From Myxococcus stipitatus (GTDB taxonomy: Bacteria > Myxococcota > Myxococcia > Myxococcales > Myxococcaceae), in assembly GCF_037414475.1 (NCBI RefSeq), contig NZ_CP147913.1, positions 6,632,001 to 6,696,000 on the forward strand: DNA of 64,000 nt, given 5' to 3'. A program made the position numbers and the translations under genes. The notes below the pieces were generated by a model that was not told the DNA's origin, made no database searches, and worked only from the letters and a program-made list of their open reading frames with translations. The stretch's first letter is position 1, and every line of letters starts with the position of its first letter. Of this stretch, positions 8,343 through 15,742 are shown one piece after another.

Positions 8343-8918
8343 ATGAAGATGTTCAAGGCCACGATGACGACCGCCGCGCTCGCGCTGACGCTCGCTGCAT
8401 GCGAGGACGCGCCGCGTCCCCCTCCGCCGGCGGCTGCGGCACCCGCGCGGGCCGCGGCCGCGCCCGCTGTTCCCGCCGAGACTGCCACGGCGGTCGAAGC
8501 CTCGGCTGGGCCAGCGTACGTCTATTCGTACAATCCGGTGGGCAAGCGCGACCCGTTCCGCAGCCCGCTGGAGGAGTTGGGTCGGCAGGGACAGCAGAAT
8601 CCGGTCACGACCTGCACCGAACCCCTGTGCGCGTTCGACCTGGACCAGCTCAAGCTGGTCGCGGTCGTCACGGGGGACGCCAATCCACTTGCCATGGTCG
8701 AAGACCCACAAGGTCGAGGCCATATCGTGCGCCGCAACACCCGCGTGGGGCGCCAGGGCGGCAAAGTCACGCAGATCCTCCGCGACTCGTTGACGGTGAC
8801 CGAGGTGTTCTCGGGCAACGGAGAGATCATCAAGAACCCGGTGACCCTGCAGCTCAAGCCGGATGACCGGCAGGACCCTAGCTACAATCTGATGACCGGC
8901 AAAAACTTCGGGGAGTAG
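8343..8918 (+). CDS. pilP: PilP, inner-membrane lipoprotein of the pilus machine
   Basis: The 191-residue lipoprotein has the lipobox LAAC with Cys20, followed by a long Pro/Ala-rich linker and a C-terminal beta domain. This domain carries the PilP features KRDPFRSPL and FDLDQLKLVAVV..NPLAMVEDP..G.IVRRNTRVG. The linker holds PilP in the inner membrane while its C-terminal domain binds PilQ. The ATG at 8343 is used rather than the upstream TTG/ATT-region codon at 8304 because it creates the signal peptide and has AGGGG upstream. pilQ starts 57 bases later. Confidence 0.95.
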   Translation: MKMFKATMTTAALALTLAACEDAPRPPPPAAAAPARAAAAPAVPAETATAVEASAGPAYVYSYNPVGKRDPFRSPLEELGRQGQQNPVTTCTEPLCAFDLDQLKLVAVVTGDANPLAMVEDPQGRGHIVRRNTRVGRQGGKVTQILRDSLTVTEVFSGNGEIIKNPVTLQLKPDDRQDPSYNLMTGKNFGE

Positions 8919-8975
8919 CGCCCCTTAGGCGCGCCCGCGGGCGGCAGCCCGCTTCCAACTGTGGTGAGGGGACGC

Positions 8976-11678
8976 ATGCTCGAGAGGAGCGCTGTGACGA
9001 GGGGCAAGTGGATGGTGGCGGCCGCATTCATGGCCGTCCTTGCGGGCGCCGAGGTGTCTGGCGCTGAACTGAATACGTTGCGGGATGTGGCTGTGTCCCG
9101 CACTGGCTCTGGCGCCCAGGTGGTGGTGACTGGAACCCGGCCGCCTACCTTCACCGTGTTCCGGCTGAGTAGCCCGGAGCGGTTGGTGGTGGACCTCTCG
9201 TCGGCGGATGCGACGGGTATCAAGGGGCATCACGACGGCTCGGGTCCCGTCTCGGGAGTCGTGGCGTCGCAGTTCTCGGATGAACGCGCGAGCGTGGGCC
9301 GGGTTCTGCTGGCGCTCGACAAGGCGTCCCAGTACGACGTCCGCGCCGACGGCAACCGCGTGGTGATCTCCGTGGACGGTGCCGAGGCCAAGCAGCCCGA
9401 GACCTCCGCGGCGACTGTCGCGACAACCCCGGGGGCAGTGAAGCCCGCCACGGTGGTGGCGGAGGCCGCGACTCAGGTGAAGGCCGCCGAGCCCTCATCG
9501 AAGACGGCCCTGCCGGAGAACGTGGTCGCGGCCGAGGCGGATGAGCGCGAGGTTGCGAACCCCGCGCAGCGCATCACCCAGCTGGCCTATTCCGACGAGA
9601 CGCTGCGCATCCGCGCTGATGGCGACATTGCCCGCTACGAGGTGCTGGAGCTTGCGGACCCGCCGCGGCTGGCGGTGGACCTCTACGGTGTCGGCCTGGC
9701 GGCCCGTGCGCCTCGCGTGAATGGCGCGACGCTGCGCGAAGTGCGCGTGGGCGCCCACTCGGACAAGGTCCGGCTGGTGCTGGACGTGCGCGGCAAGATG
9801 CCGGCCTACCGCGTCGACCGCGCGGACAAGGGGCTGGAAGTGGTGCTCGGTGGTGCGGTGGCTCGCAAGGCCGCGCCGTCGCCCGCGCCGCAGGAGATGG
9901 TCGCGTCCGTGGCGGAGGTCGAGCCGCTGCGTCCCGCGCCGGAGCCCGTCGAGGCCCAGGCGCCCGCCACCGCGTCCATGGTGGAGGTCAAGGACCTGTC
10001 CTTCCAGGAGGGTGGGGCGGGTGGCCGGGTGGTGATGAAGCTGACCGGCACGGCCTCGTGGAAGGTGGACCGTCCCGACCCGCGCAGTGCGGTGCTCACG
10101 TTGGACAACGCCCGGCTGCCCAAGAAGCTGGAGCGCAGCCTGGACACCAGCGCGCTCGAGACGCCGGTGAAGATGATCAGCGCCTTCAGCGTGCCGGGCG
10201 AGAGCCGCAAGGTTCGCGTGGTGGTCGCCGCGGATGGCGCCATCGAAGAGAAGGTCACCCAGAGCGGTGGCACGCTGTCCTGGCGGCTGGATGTGAAGGG
10301 CGTGAAGACGGATGAAGTGTCGGTGGCCCAGCGCACCGCCGGCTTCACCGCCGAGGCCCCGGCCTACGCGGCCGAGGGCGCGCCGCAGCAGGCCCGCTAC
10401 CGCGGCAAGCGCGTCTCCTTCGAGTTCAAGGACATCGACATCCAGAACCTCCTGCGCGTCATCGCGGAGATCTCCAAGAAGAACGTGGTCGTCGCCGACG
10501 ACGTGAGCGGCCGGGTCACCATCCGTCTGCGCAATGTGCCCTGGGACCAGGCGCTGGACCTCGTCCTGCGCACCAAGCAGCTGGGCAAGGAGGAGTTCGG
10601 CAACATCATCCGCATCGCTCCGCTGAAGACCTTGGAAGAGGAGGCCCGCCTGCGCCAGGAGCGCAAGAAGGCGCTCCAGCAGCAGGAGGACCTGCTGGTC
10701 AACCTCATCCCGGTCAACTACGCGGTCGCCGCCGACATGTCGGCCCGGGTGAAGGATGTGCTGAGCGAGCGTGGCTCCGTGACGGTGGATACGCGCACCA
10801 ACGTGCTCATCGTCAAGGATGTGCGCGCCAACACGGAGAAGGCCCGCGCGCTGGTGCGGAGCCTGGACACCCAGACGCCGCAGGTACTCATCGAGAGCCG
10901 GATTGTCGAGGCGAGCACCAACTTCACGCGCGACCTCGGCGTGCAGTGGGGTGGGCAGGCCCGTCTCTCCCAGGCCACGGGTAACTCGACGGGACTCATC
11001 TTCCCCAACAACGTCGCCATCACAGGCGGCGCGTCGGGCGTCGCCCCTGGCGTTCCTGGTGTGCCGAACTTCGCGGTGAACCTGCCTTCCGCCGGTGGTA
11101 CGCAGGGTCTTGGTGGTGCGCTCGGCTTCACCTTCGGCTCGGCGGGCGGCGCGCTCCAGCTCAACCTGCGCCTCTCCGCGATGGAGCAGGAGGGCAGCGT
11201 CAAGACCATCTCCGCTCCTCGCGTGACGACGCTCGACAACAACACCGCCCGCATCAGCCAGGGTCTCTCCATTCCGTTCAGCCAGGTGTCCGCGGGTGGC
11301 GTGAACACGACCTTCATCGAAGCCCGTCTGTCGCTGGAGGTGACGCCGCACATCACCCAGGACGGCAGCATCTTGATGGCCATCAACGCGTCCAACAACC
11401 AGCCCGATGCATCCAGCACGGGTGCCAACGGTCAGCCCGCCATCCAGCGCAAGGAGGCCAACACGCAGGTGCTGGTCAAGGACGGCGACACCACCGTCAT
11501 CGGAGGCATCTATGTTCGCCGGGGCTCCACGAGGACCTCCTCGGTGCCCTTCTTGTCGAAGATTCCGGTGCTGGGTCTGTTGTTCAAGCAAAACGTGGAG
11601 TCGGATGACCGGCAGGAGCTGCTCATCTTCATCACGCCCCGCATCCTCAACCGACAGACCATCGCGCAGAGCCTCTGA
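8976..11678 (+). CDS. pilQ: PilQ, outer-membrane secretin
   Basis: PilQ is the outer-membrane channel through which the pilus passes. The 900-residue product closely matches the length I recall for M. xanthus PilQ. It has a signal peptide (cleavage after about residue 30, VSGA^E), three AMIN peptidoglycan-binding domains (about 32-135, 200-292 and 336-440) joined by Ala/Pro/Glu-rich linkers, an N0/STN domain (about 478-550), an N1 domain (about 572-635), and the secretin barrel (about 640-885) with VLIESRIVEAS, GVTPHI-like EVTPHI and VKDGDTTVIGG. The GTG at 8961 is rejected because GAGGGG lies four bases before ATG 8976. Confidence 0.96.
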   Translation: MLERSAVTRGKWMVAAAFMAVLAGAEVSGAELNTLRDVAVSRTGSGAQVVVTGTRPPTFTVFRLSSPERLVVDLSSADATGIKGHHDGSGPVSGVVASQFSDERASVGRVLLALDKASQYDVRADGNRVVISVDGAEAKQPETSAATVATTPGAVKPATVVAEAATQVKAAEPSSKTALPENVVAAEADEREVANPAQRITQLAYSDETLRIRADGDIARYEVLELADPPRLAVDLYGVGLAARAPRVNGATLREVRVGAHSDKVRLVLDVRGKMPAYRVDRADKGLEVVLGGAVARKAAPSPAPQEMVASVAEVEPLRPAPEPVEAQAPATASMVEVKDLSFQEGGAGGRVVMKLTGTASWKVDRPDPRSAVLTLDNARLPKKLERSLDTSALETPVKMISAFSVPGESRKVRVVVAADGAIEEKVTQSGGTLSWRLDVKGVKTDEVSVAQRTAGFTAEAPAYAAEGAPQQARYRGKRVSFEFKDIDIQNLLRVIAEISKKNVVVADDVSGRVTIRLRNVPWDQALDLVLRTKQLGKEEFGNIIRIAPLKTLEEEARLRQERKKALQQQEDLLVNLIPVNYAVAADMSARVKDVLSERGSVTVDTRTNVLIVKDVRANTEKARALVRSLDTQTPQVLIESRIVEASTNFTRDLGVQWGGQARLSQATGNSTGLIFPNNVAITGGASGVAPGVPGVPNFAVNLPSAGGTQGLGGALGFTFGSAGGALQLNLRLSAMEQEGSVKTISAPRVTTLDNNTARISQGLSIPFSQVSAGGVNTTFIEARLSLEVTPHITQDGSILMAINASNNQPDASSTGANGQPAIQRKEANTQVLVKDGDTTVIGGIYVRRGSTRTSSVPFLSKIPVLGLLFKQNVESDDRQELLIFITPRILNRQTIAQSL

Positions 11679-11714
11679 GGCATCGCGCCTCTGCTCGCAG
11701 GAGAGCGTTCGCTC

Positions 11715-12341
11715 ATGAAGCCCATCTACCTCGTCGCGTTGTTGGCGCTCGGCTCGGTGTCTTGCGTCGACGACCTCCCGAAGCTCCAGATTCTCAGCGC
11801 CACGCCGCCCGACCCGGACTGCACCGTCCCAGCGGGCCGGCAGTTGTTGTCCGGCTCGCTCAACCTGGCACTGGCCTCCAATTACCAACTGGGGCTCATC
11901 GTCGCTTCCAATGTGGTGGATACGCCCATCACCGTGGGCGGTGAGAACCTGACGGACCCGGATCGCAACGCCATCTACGTCACCGAGCTCGACCTCAGCT
12001 ACCGCACGGTGCCGGAGCTCAACATCCCCAGTGCGACGGTTCCCATCTACGGGTCCTTCCGGGCCGCGGGGAATGGCTCGATGCTCCTGCCCATCTACAC
12101 GGCGGATGCGCTGCGGGCGCTGATTCCCGCGACCCAGGGGGGCAATATCGTCGACACCCTGGTCACCCTGAAGGTGCGCGGCAAGATGGTGGACGGCTCC
12201 GAGATGGAGACGAACGAAATCACCTACTCGGTGCAGGTCGAGACCCTCGTGCTCACGTGTCCCCCTGACGAGAGCTTCGAGCCCCGGACCGCGGCGTGCG
12301 ATCAGCGCGGCCAGAACGGTGTCGTGCCGGCGTGCACCTAG
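11715..12341 (+). CDS. Predicted lipoprotein downstream of pilQ
   Basis: A 208-residue protein with a signal peptide and lipobox GSVSC (Cys17). The rest is predicted beta-rich, with four further cysteines (TVPAG preceded by DPDC, LTCPPDE, TAACDQ, PACT) that could form disulfides. No known family was recognised. It starts 36 bases after pilQ, with GGAGAG upstream, so it probably shares the pil transcript. Its place suggests an outer-membrane or periplasmic accessory of the PilQ channel, but nothing in the sequence proves this. The M. xanthus locus has a gene here by my recollection, which would make it a conserved member of the cluster. Confidence 0.75.
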   Translation: MKPIYLVALLALGSVSCVDDLPKLQILSATPPDPDCTVPAGRQLLSGSLNLALASNYQLGLIVASNVVDTPITVGGENLTDPDRNAIYVTELDLSYRTVPELNIPSATVPIYGSFRAAGNGSMLLPIYTADALRALIPATQGGNIVDTLVTLKVRGKMVDGSEMETNEITYSVQVETLVLTCPPDESFEPRTAACDQRGQNGVVPACT

Positions 12342-12383
12342 CAGTGAACGGCACCTGTCCTCAGGTGCCTTGAGCCCGAGACC

Positions 12384-12746
12384 ATGTCCTTTCGCACGCA
12401 CCTCGAATCAGTCGTCAATCAAGTGGATGGGGCCCTTGCCTGCAGCGTGATGGGCTTCGACGGCATCGCCGTCGACACCTTCCAACGCGAGGAAGCAGGC
12501 GAGCTGGACCTGAGTGGCGCGTGGGTGGAGTACGCCAATCTGCTCACGCAGCTGCGCCATGCCGCCGAATCGCTCAAGACAGGCGCGGTCAGTGAGGTCA
12601 GCGTCAACAGCGACAAGGTGCTGACCCTCATGCGGCTCGTGTCACCAGAGTACTTCCTGGTGCTCGCGCTGCGCGCGGACGGCAACTACGGCAAGGGTCG
12701 GTATGTGCTGCGCGTGACGGCCCCCAAGGTCCGCGCGGAACTCTAG
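12384..12746 (+). CDS. Roadblock/LC7-domain protein
   Basis: The 120-residue protein fits the Roadblock/LC7 fold: an N-terminal helix (FRTHLESVVNQVDGALACSVMGFDGIAV), a strand pair, a long central helix (WVEYANLLTQLRHAAESL) and a C-terminal strand-helix (YFLVLALRADGNYGKGRYVLR). Proteins of this type, such as MglB, regulate small Ras-like GTPases, often as GAPs. In myxobacteria MglA/MglB set polarity of pili. Its position between pilQ and sgmX suggests a role in polarity or pilus control; this is inference. It has no membrane segment and would be cytoplasmic. Confidence 0.8.
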   Translation: MSFRTHLESVVNQVDGALACSVMGFDGIAVDTFQREEAGELDLSGAWVEYANLLTQLRHAAESLKTGAVSEVSVNSDKVLTLMRLVSPEYFLVLALRADGNYGKGRYVLRVTAPKVRAEL

Positions 12747-12796
12747 TCGCCGCGTTGTACAGCAGTCGTCCAGTCGACGCGGCGCTCCGCAGGTTT

Positions 12797-12815
12797 CCCC
12801 TTCCCATGGGAGGGG
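12797..12815. terminator. G/C-rich palindrome before efp
   Basis: CCCCTTCCC is followed directly by its near-complement ATGGGAGGGG, forming a tight stem centred on CCATGG with one G-T wobble. It lies 50 bases after the Roadblock gene and 66 before efp. No T-run follows. It may end the pil transcript or be part of the efp leader. Confidence 0.4.
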
Positions 12816-12880
12816 GCATGGGCTAGACACCCCCGACTTTTCAAGCTTCCGCAGTTTCGAGTCTGAAGGAGTCGGTCCCC

Positions 12881-13462
12881 ATGGCCGGTGTCATCGATAC
12901 GTCCGAATTTCACAATGGTATGAAGATCGAAATCGACGGCGAGCCTTTCGTCATCGAGTATTTCCAGCATGTGAAGCCGGGCAAGGGCTCTTCGTTCACC
13001 CGCACCAAGATTCGCAGCCTGATTTCGGGCCGCGTCCTTCAGCCGACGATGAAGTCCGGTGACAAGGTGGGCAAGCCGGACATCGAAGACAAGGGCATGC
13101 AGTACCTGTACGAGCAGGGTGGCGACTACTACTTCATGGATACTCGCACCTACGACCAGACCTTCCTCAGCGGAGAGGTCCTGGGTGATGCGAAGAACTT
13201 CCTGAAGGAGAACGTCAACGTCGACATCATGTTCTTCAACGGGAAGGCCATCGGCGTTTCGCTGCCCAACTCGGTGGACCTGAAGGTCACCAAGTGTGAC
13301 CCGGGCGTTCGCGGCGACACCGTTTCCGGCGCCCTCAAGCCCGCCATCCTGGAGACGGGCTTCCAGGTCAACGTCCCGCTCTTCATCAACGAGGGCGACG
13401 TCCTCAAGATCGACACGCGCGATGGTGGCAAGTACCTGACCCGCGTTTCCACCGCCGGCTAG
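12881..13462 (+). CDS. efp: Elongation factor P
   Basis: A 193-residue EF-P relieves ribosomes stalled at proline runs by entering next to the P-site tRNA. All three beta-barrel domains are present. The KOW domain carries the tip loop VKPGKGSSF with Lys35, the residue that is post-translationally modified in many bacteria (Lys34 in E. coli). The C-terminal OB domain ends KIDTRDGGKYLTRV. A strong AAGGAG lies nine bases before the ATG. Proline-rich proteins are abundant in this window (PilD insertion, SgmX, TolA, the PEGA and GltJ-like proteins), so EF-P should matter here. accB follows after 29 bases. Confidence 0.97.
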   Translation: MAGVIDTSEFHNGMKIEIDGEPFVIEYFQHVKPGKGSSFTRTKIRSLISGRVLQPTMKSGDKVGKPDIEDKGMQYLYEQGGDYYFMDTRTYDQTFLSGEVLGDAKNFLKENVNVDIMFFNGKAIGVSLPNSVDLKVTKCDPGVRGDTVSGALKPAILETGFQVNVPLFINEGDVLKIDTRDGGKYLTRVSTAG

Positions 13463-13491
13463 CCACGAATCCCGACCAAGGGGACGCGAGA

Positions 13492-14094
13492 ATGGCAACG
13501 AAGCGCAAGTCGACCCGGGCGTCCGCGCCCGCCAGCGCACCCGCTCCGGCGGCGAGTGCTCGCGACGCGGGAAACACCTCCCTGGACGTGGAGGCTCTGC
13601 GGGAGATCGTCAACATCCTGGAGGCCTCGGATGTGACGAGGCTGGTGTGGAAGCGCGGCGAGGAGAAGCTCTTCATCCGCCGCGGCCACGCCCCCGAGAC
13701 CACCATCGTCCACCACGCGGCCCCTGCGGCCGTTCCGGTGGCGGCCGCCGTGGAGTACGCGGCCCCCATGGCGCCTCGCGCCGCCCCCGTGGCCGCGATG
13801 GCTCCGGCTCCCGTGGCCGCCGCTCCCGCCGCCGAGAAGGCCGCGGAGAAGCCCGGCCTCGTGGTGAGCAGCCCCTTCGTCGGCACGTTCTACCGGACGC
13901 CGGCACCCGACCAGCCCGCGTTCGTCGACGTGGGCTCCGTGGTGAAGAAGGGCCAGGTTCTCTGCATCATCGAAGCGATGAAGCTGATGAACGAAATCGA
14001 GTCCGAGGTGTCCGGCCGCGTGGTCGAGATCCTCGTGGAGAACGGCCGGCCGGTGGAGTTTGGCCAGGCCCTGTTCCGCATCGAGCCAGCCTGA
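13492..14094 (+). CDS. accB: Biotin carboxyl carrier protein of acetyl-CoA carboxylase
   Basis: The 200-residue BCCP carries biotin between the carboxylase and transferase parts of acetyl-CoA carboxylase, the first step of fatty-acid synthesis. The N-terminal helical region is followed by an Ala/Pro hinge (about 72-118) and a biotinyl domain. Biotin attaches to Lys164 in EAMKLMN; the domain also has SPFVGTFYRTPAPD, including the thumb typical of bacterial BCCP. It is followed 67 bases later by accC in the standard operon order. A short basic N-terminal extension (TKRKSTRASAPAS) is longer than in E. coli. Confidence 0.96.
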   Translation: MATKRKSTRASAPASAPAPAASARDAGNTSLDVEALREIVNILEASDVTRLVWKRGEEKLFIRRGHAPETTIVHHAAPAAVPVAAAVEYAAPMAPRAAPVAAMAPAPVAAAPAAEKAAEKPGLVVSSPFVGTFYRTPAPDQPAFVDVGSVVKKGQVLCIIEAMKLMNEIESEVSGRVVEILVENGRPVEFGQALFRIEPA

Positions 14095-14161
14095 CCTGGG
14101 TGCGCGCGCCCCGTCTGACGTGGGCGCGCCGCCGAGCCCGGCCGTTCCAGGAGACATCCCC

Positions 14162-15547
14162 GTGTTCAAGAAGGTGCTGATTGCCAACCGCGGGGAGATT
14201 GCCCTGCGGGTCATCCGCGCCTGCCGCGAGCTGGGCATCGCCACCGTGGCGGTGCACTCCACGGCGGACGCCAATGCCTTGCACGTGCGCTTCGCGGATG
14301 AGGCGGTGTGTATTGGCCCTCCGGCGTCCAAGGAGAGCTACCTCAACGTCCCGCAGCTGCTCTCCGCGGCGGAAATCACCCGCGCGGACGCCATCCACCC
14401 CGGCTACGGCTTCCTCTCCGAGAACGCCGAGTTCGCCGAGGTGTGTGAGAACTGCAAGATTCGCTTCATCGGTCCGCGCCCGGAGATGCTGCGGCTGATG
14501 GGCAACAAGGTCCGCGCGCGGCAGGCGGCGCGTGAGGCGGGCATGCCGCTGCTGCCGGGCAGCCCCGGCACCGTCAAGGACCCGCGCGAGGCGGAGGCCT
14601 TCGCCCGCGAGATTGGCTTCCCCGTCATCCTCAAGGCGGCCGCGGGTGGTGGCGGCAAGGGGATGAAGATCGTCCGCGAGCCGGGCGCGCTGGCCCAGGC
14701 CTTCGCGACGGCGCAGGCGGAGGCGGTGGCCTCGTTCAACAACGGCGACCTCTACATCGAGCGCTACGTCGAGAAGCCGCGCCACATCGAAATCCAGATT
14801 GTCGCGGACGAGCACGGCAACATCATCCACCTCAACGAGCGCGAATGCTCGGTGCAGCGCCGGCACCAGAAGCTCATCGAGGAGGCGCCGTCGGCGGCGC
14901 TCACGCCCGAGCTGCGCAAGAAGATGGGCGAGGTCTCCGTCGAGGCGATGCGCAAGCTTCGCTACAACAACGTGGGGACCATCGAGTACCTGCTGGATGA
15001 GCGCGGCGAGTTCTACTTCATGGAGATGAACACGCGCATCCAGGTGGAGCACCCGGTGACGGAGCTCGTCACGGGCATCGACCTGGTCCGTGAGCAGATC
15101 CGCATGGCCTATGGCCACCCCCTGCGCTTCAAGCAGGAGGACATCCAGATTCGCGGGCACGCCATCGAGTGCCGTGTCAACGCCGAGGACCCCATCACCT
15201 TCGCGCCGTGGCCCGGCAAGATTACGGGCTACAGCGTCCCGGGTGGCTACGGGGTGCGCGTGGACTCCAGCGCCTACGAGAACTACACGGTGCTGCCGTA
15301 CTACGACAGCCTCCTGGCCAAGCTCATCGTGCACGCGGAGGACCGCGAGACGGCCATCCGCCGCATGCAGCGCGCACTGGGCGAGTACGTGGTGGAGGGC
15401 ATCCGCACCAACATCCCGTTCCACCGCGCCGCACTGGCGGAGGAGTCCTTCCAGGAAGGCAACTACGACACGCGCTTCGTGGAGCGGCTCCTGGCGAGTG
15501 AAACAGGCTCGCGCCGCTTGAAGAAGGCCGTGGAAGAGACGCCGTAG
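14162..15547 (+). CDS. accC: Biotin carboxylase of acetyl-CoA carboxylase
   Basis: A 461-residue ATP-grasp enzyme that carboxylates biotin on BCCP using ATP and bicarbonate. It begins VFKKVLIANRGEIALRVIRA, has the glycine-rich ATP loop AAAGGGGKGMK, the ECSVQRRHQKLIEEAPS segment, and MEMNTRIQVEHPVTE with the metal-binding and catalytic Glu and Arg. The open frame runs back to 14060, overlapping accB, but the GTG at 14162 gives the family N-terminus and has AGGAG eight bases upstream. Together with accB it supplies only half of the enzyme; accA and accD are not in this window. Confidence 0.96.
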   Translation: MFKKVLIANRGEIALRVIRACRELGIATVAVHSTADANALHVRFADEAVCIGPPASKESYLNVPQLLSAAEITRADAIHPGYGFLSENAEFAEVCENCKIRFIGPRPEMLRLMGNKVRARQAAREAGMPLLPGSPGTVKDPREAEAFAREIGFPVILKAAAGGGGKGMKIVREPGALAQAFATAQAEAVASFNNGDLYIERYVEKPRHIEIQIVADEHGNIIHLNERECSVQRRHQKLIEEAPSAALTPELRKKMGEVSVEAMRKLRYNNVGTIEYLLDERGEFYFMEMNTRIQVEHPVTELVTGIDLVREQIRMAYGHPLRFKQEDIQIRGHAIECRVNAEDPITFAPWPGKITGYSVPGGYGVRVDSSAYENYTVLPYYDSLLAKLIVHAEDRETAIRRMQRALGEYVVEGIRTNIPFHRAALAEESFQEGNYDTRFVERLLASETGSRRLKKAVEETP

Positions 15548-15637
15548 CCGCGTACGTCCGCCTACGTGCGAATCCCGCACGAGGTGGAGCGGGCATCCAA
15601 GCAGGTGAGCTGGCACCGGGGGGCGCAGGGCTGTTTC

Positions 15638-15667
15638 TTGACCCGAGTTGGAGGATTCCGTTAGCCT
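15638..15667 (+). promoter_or_regulatory. Candidate housekeeping promoter of sgmX
   Basis: TTGACC (15638-15643) and TAGCCT (15662-15667, matching TAnnnT) are separated by 18 bases. The start of transcription would be near 15674, giving a leader of about 70 bases before the ATG at 15743. It fits the gap of 195 bases between accC and sgmX, which would make sgmX and its followers an independent unit. Confidence 0.5.
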
Positions 15668-15742
15668 CCGACTCTCCCCCCTTTTGAAGATAGAAACCCG
15701 CGAAGTTCCAAGGGGTTTCGGCTCGCCGGAAGCCCACGCTCG

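Noticed and set aside
9495..12401. 968-residue open frame antisense to pilQ and the following genes
   Set aside because: It is a typical high-GC mirror frame: Arg/His/Leu-rich, no domain, and it crosses several sense genes.
15611..15626. TGGCAC followed by GCGC before sgmX, resembling a sigma-54 promoter
   Set aside because: The bases at the required ten-base spacing are CG, not GC; neighbouring GC pairs are at spacing 9 or 11.
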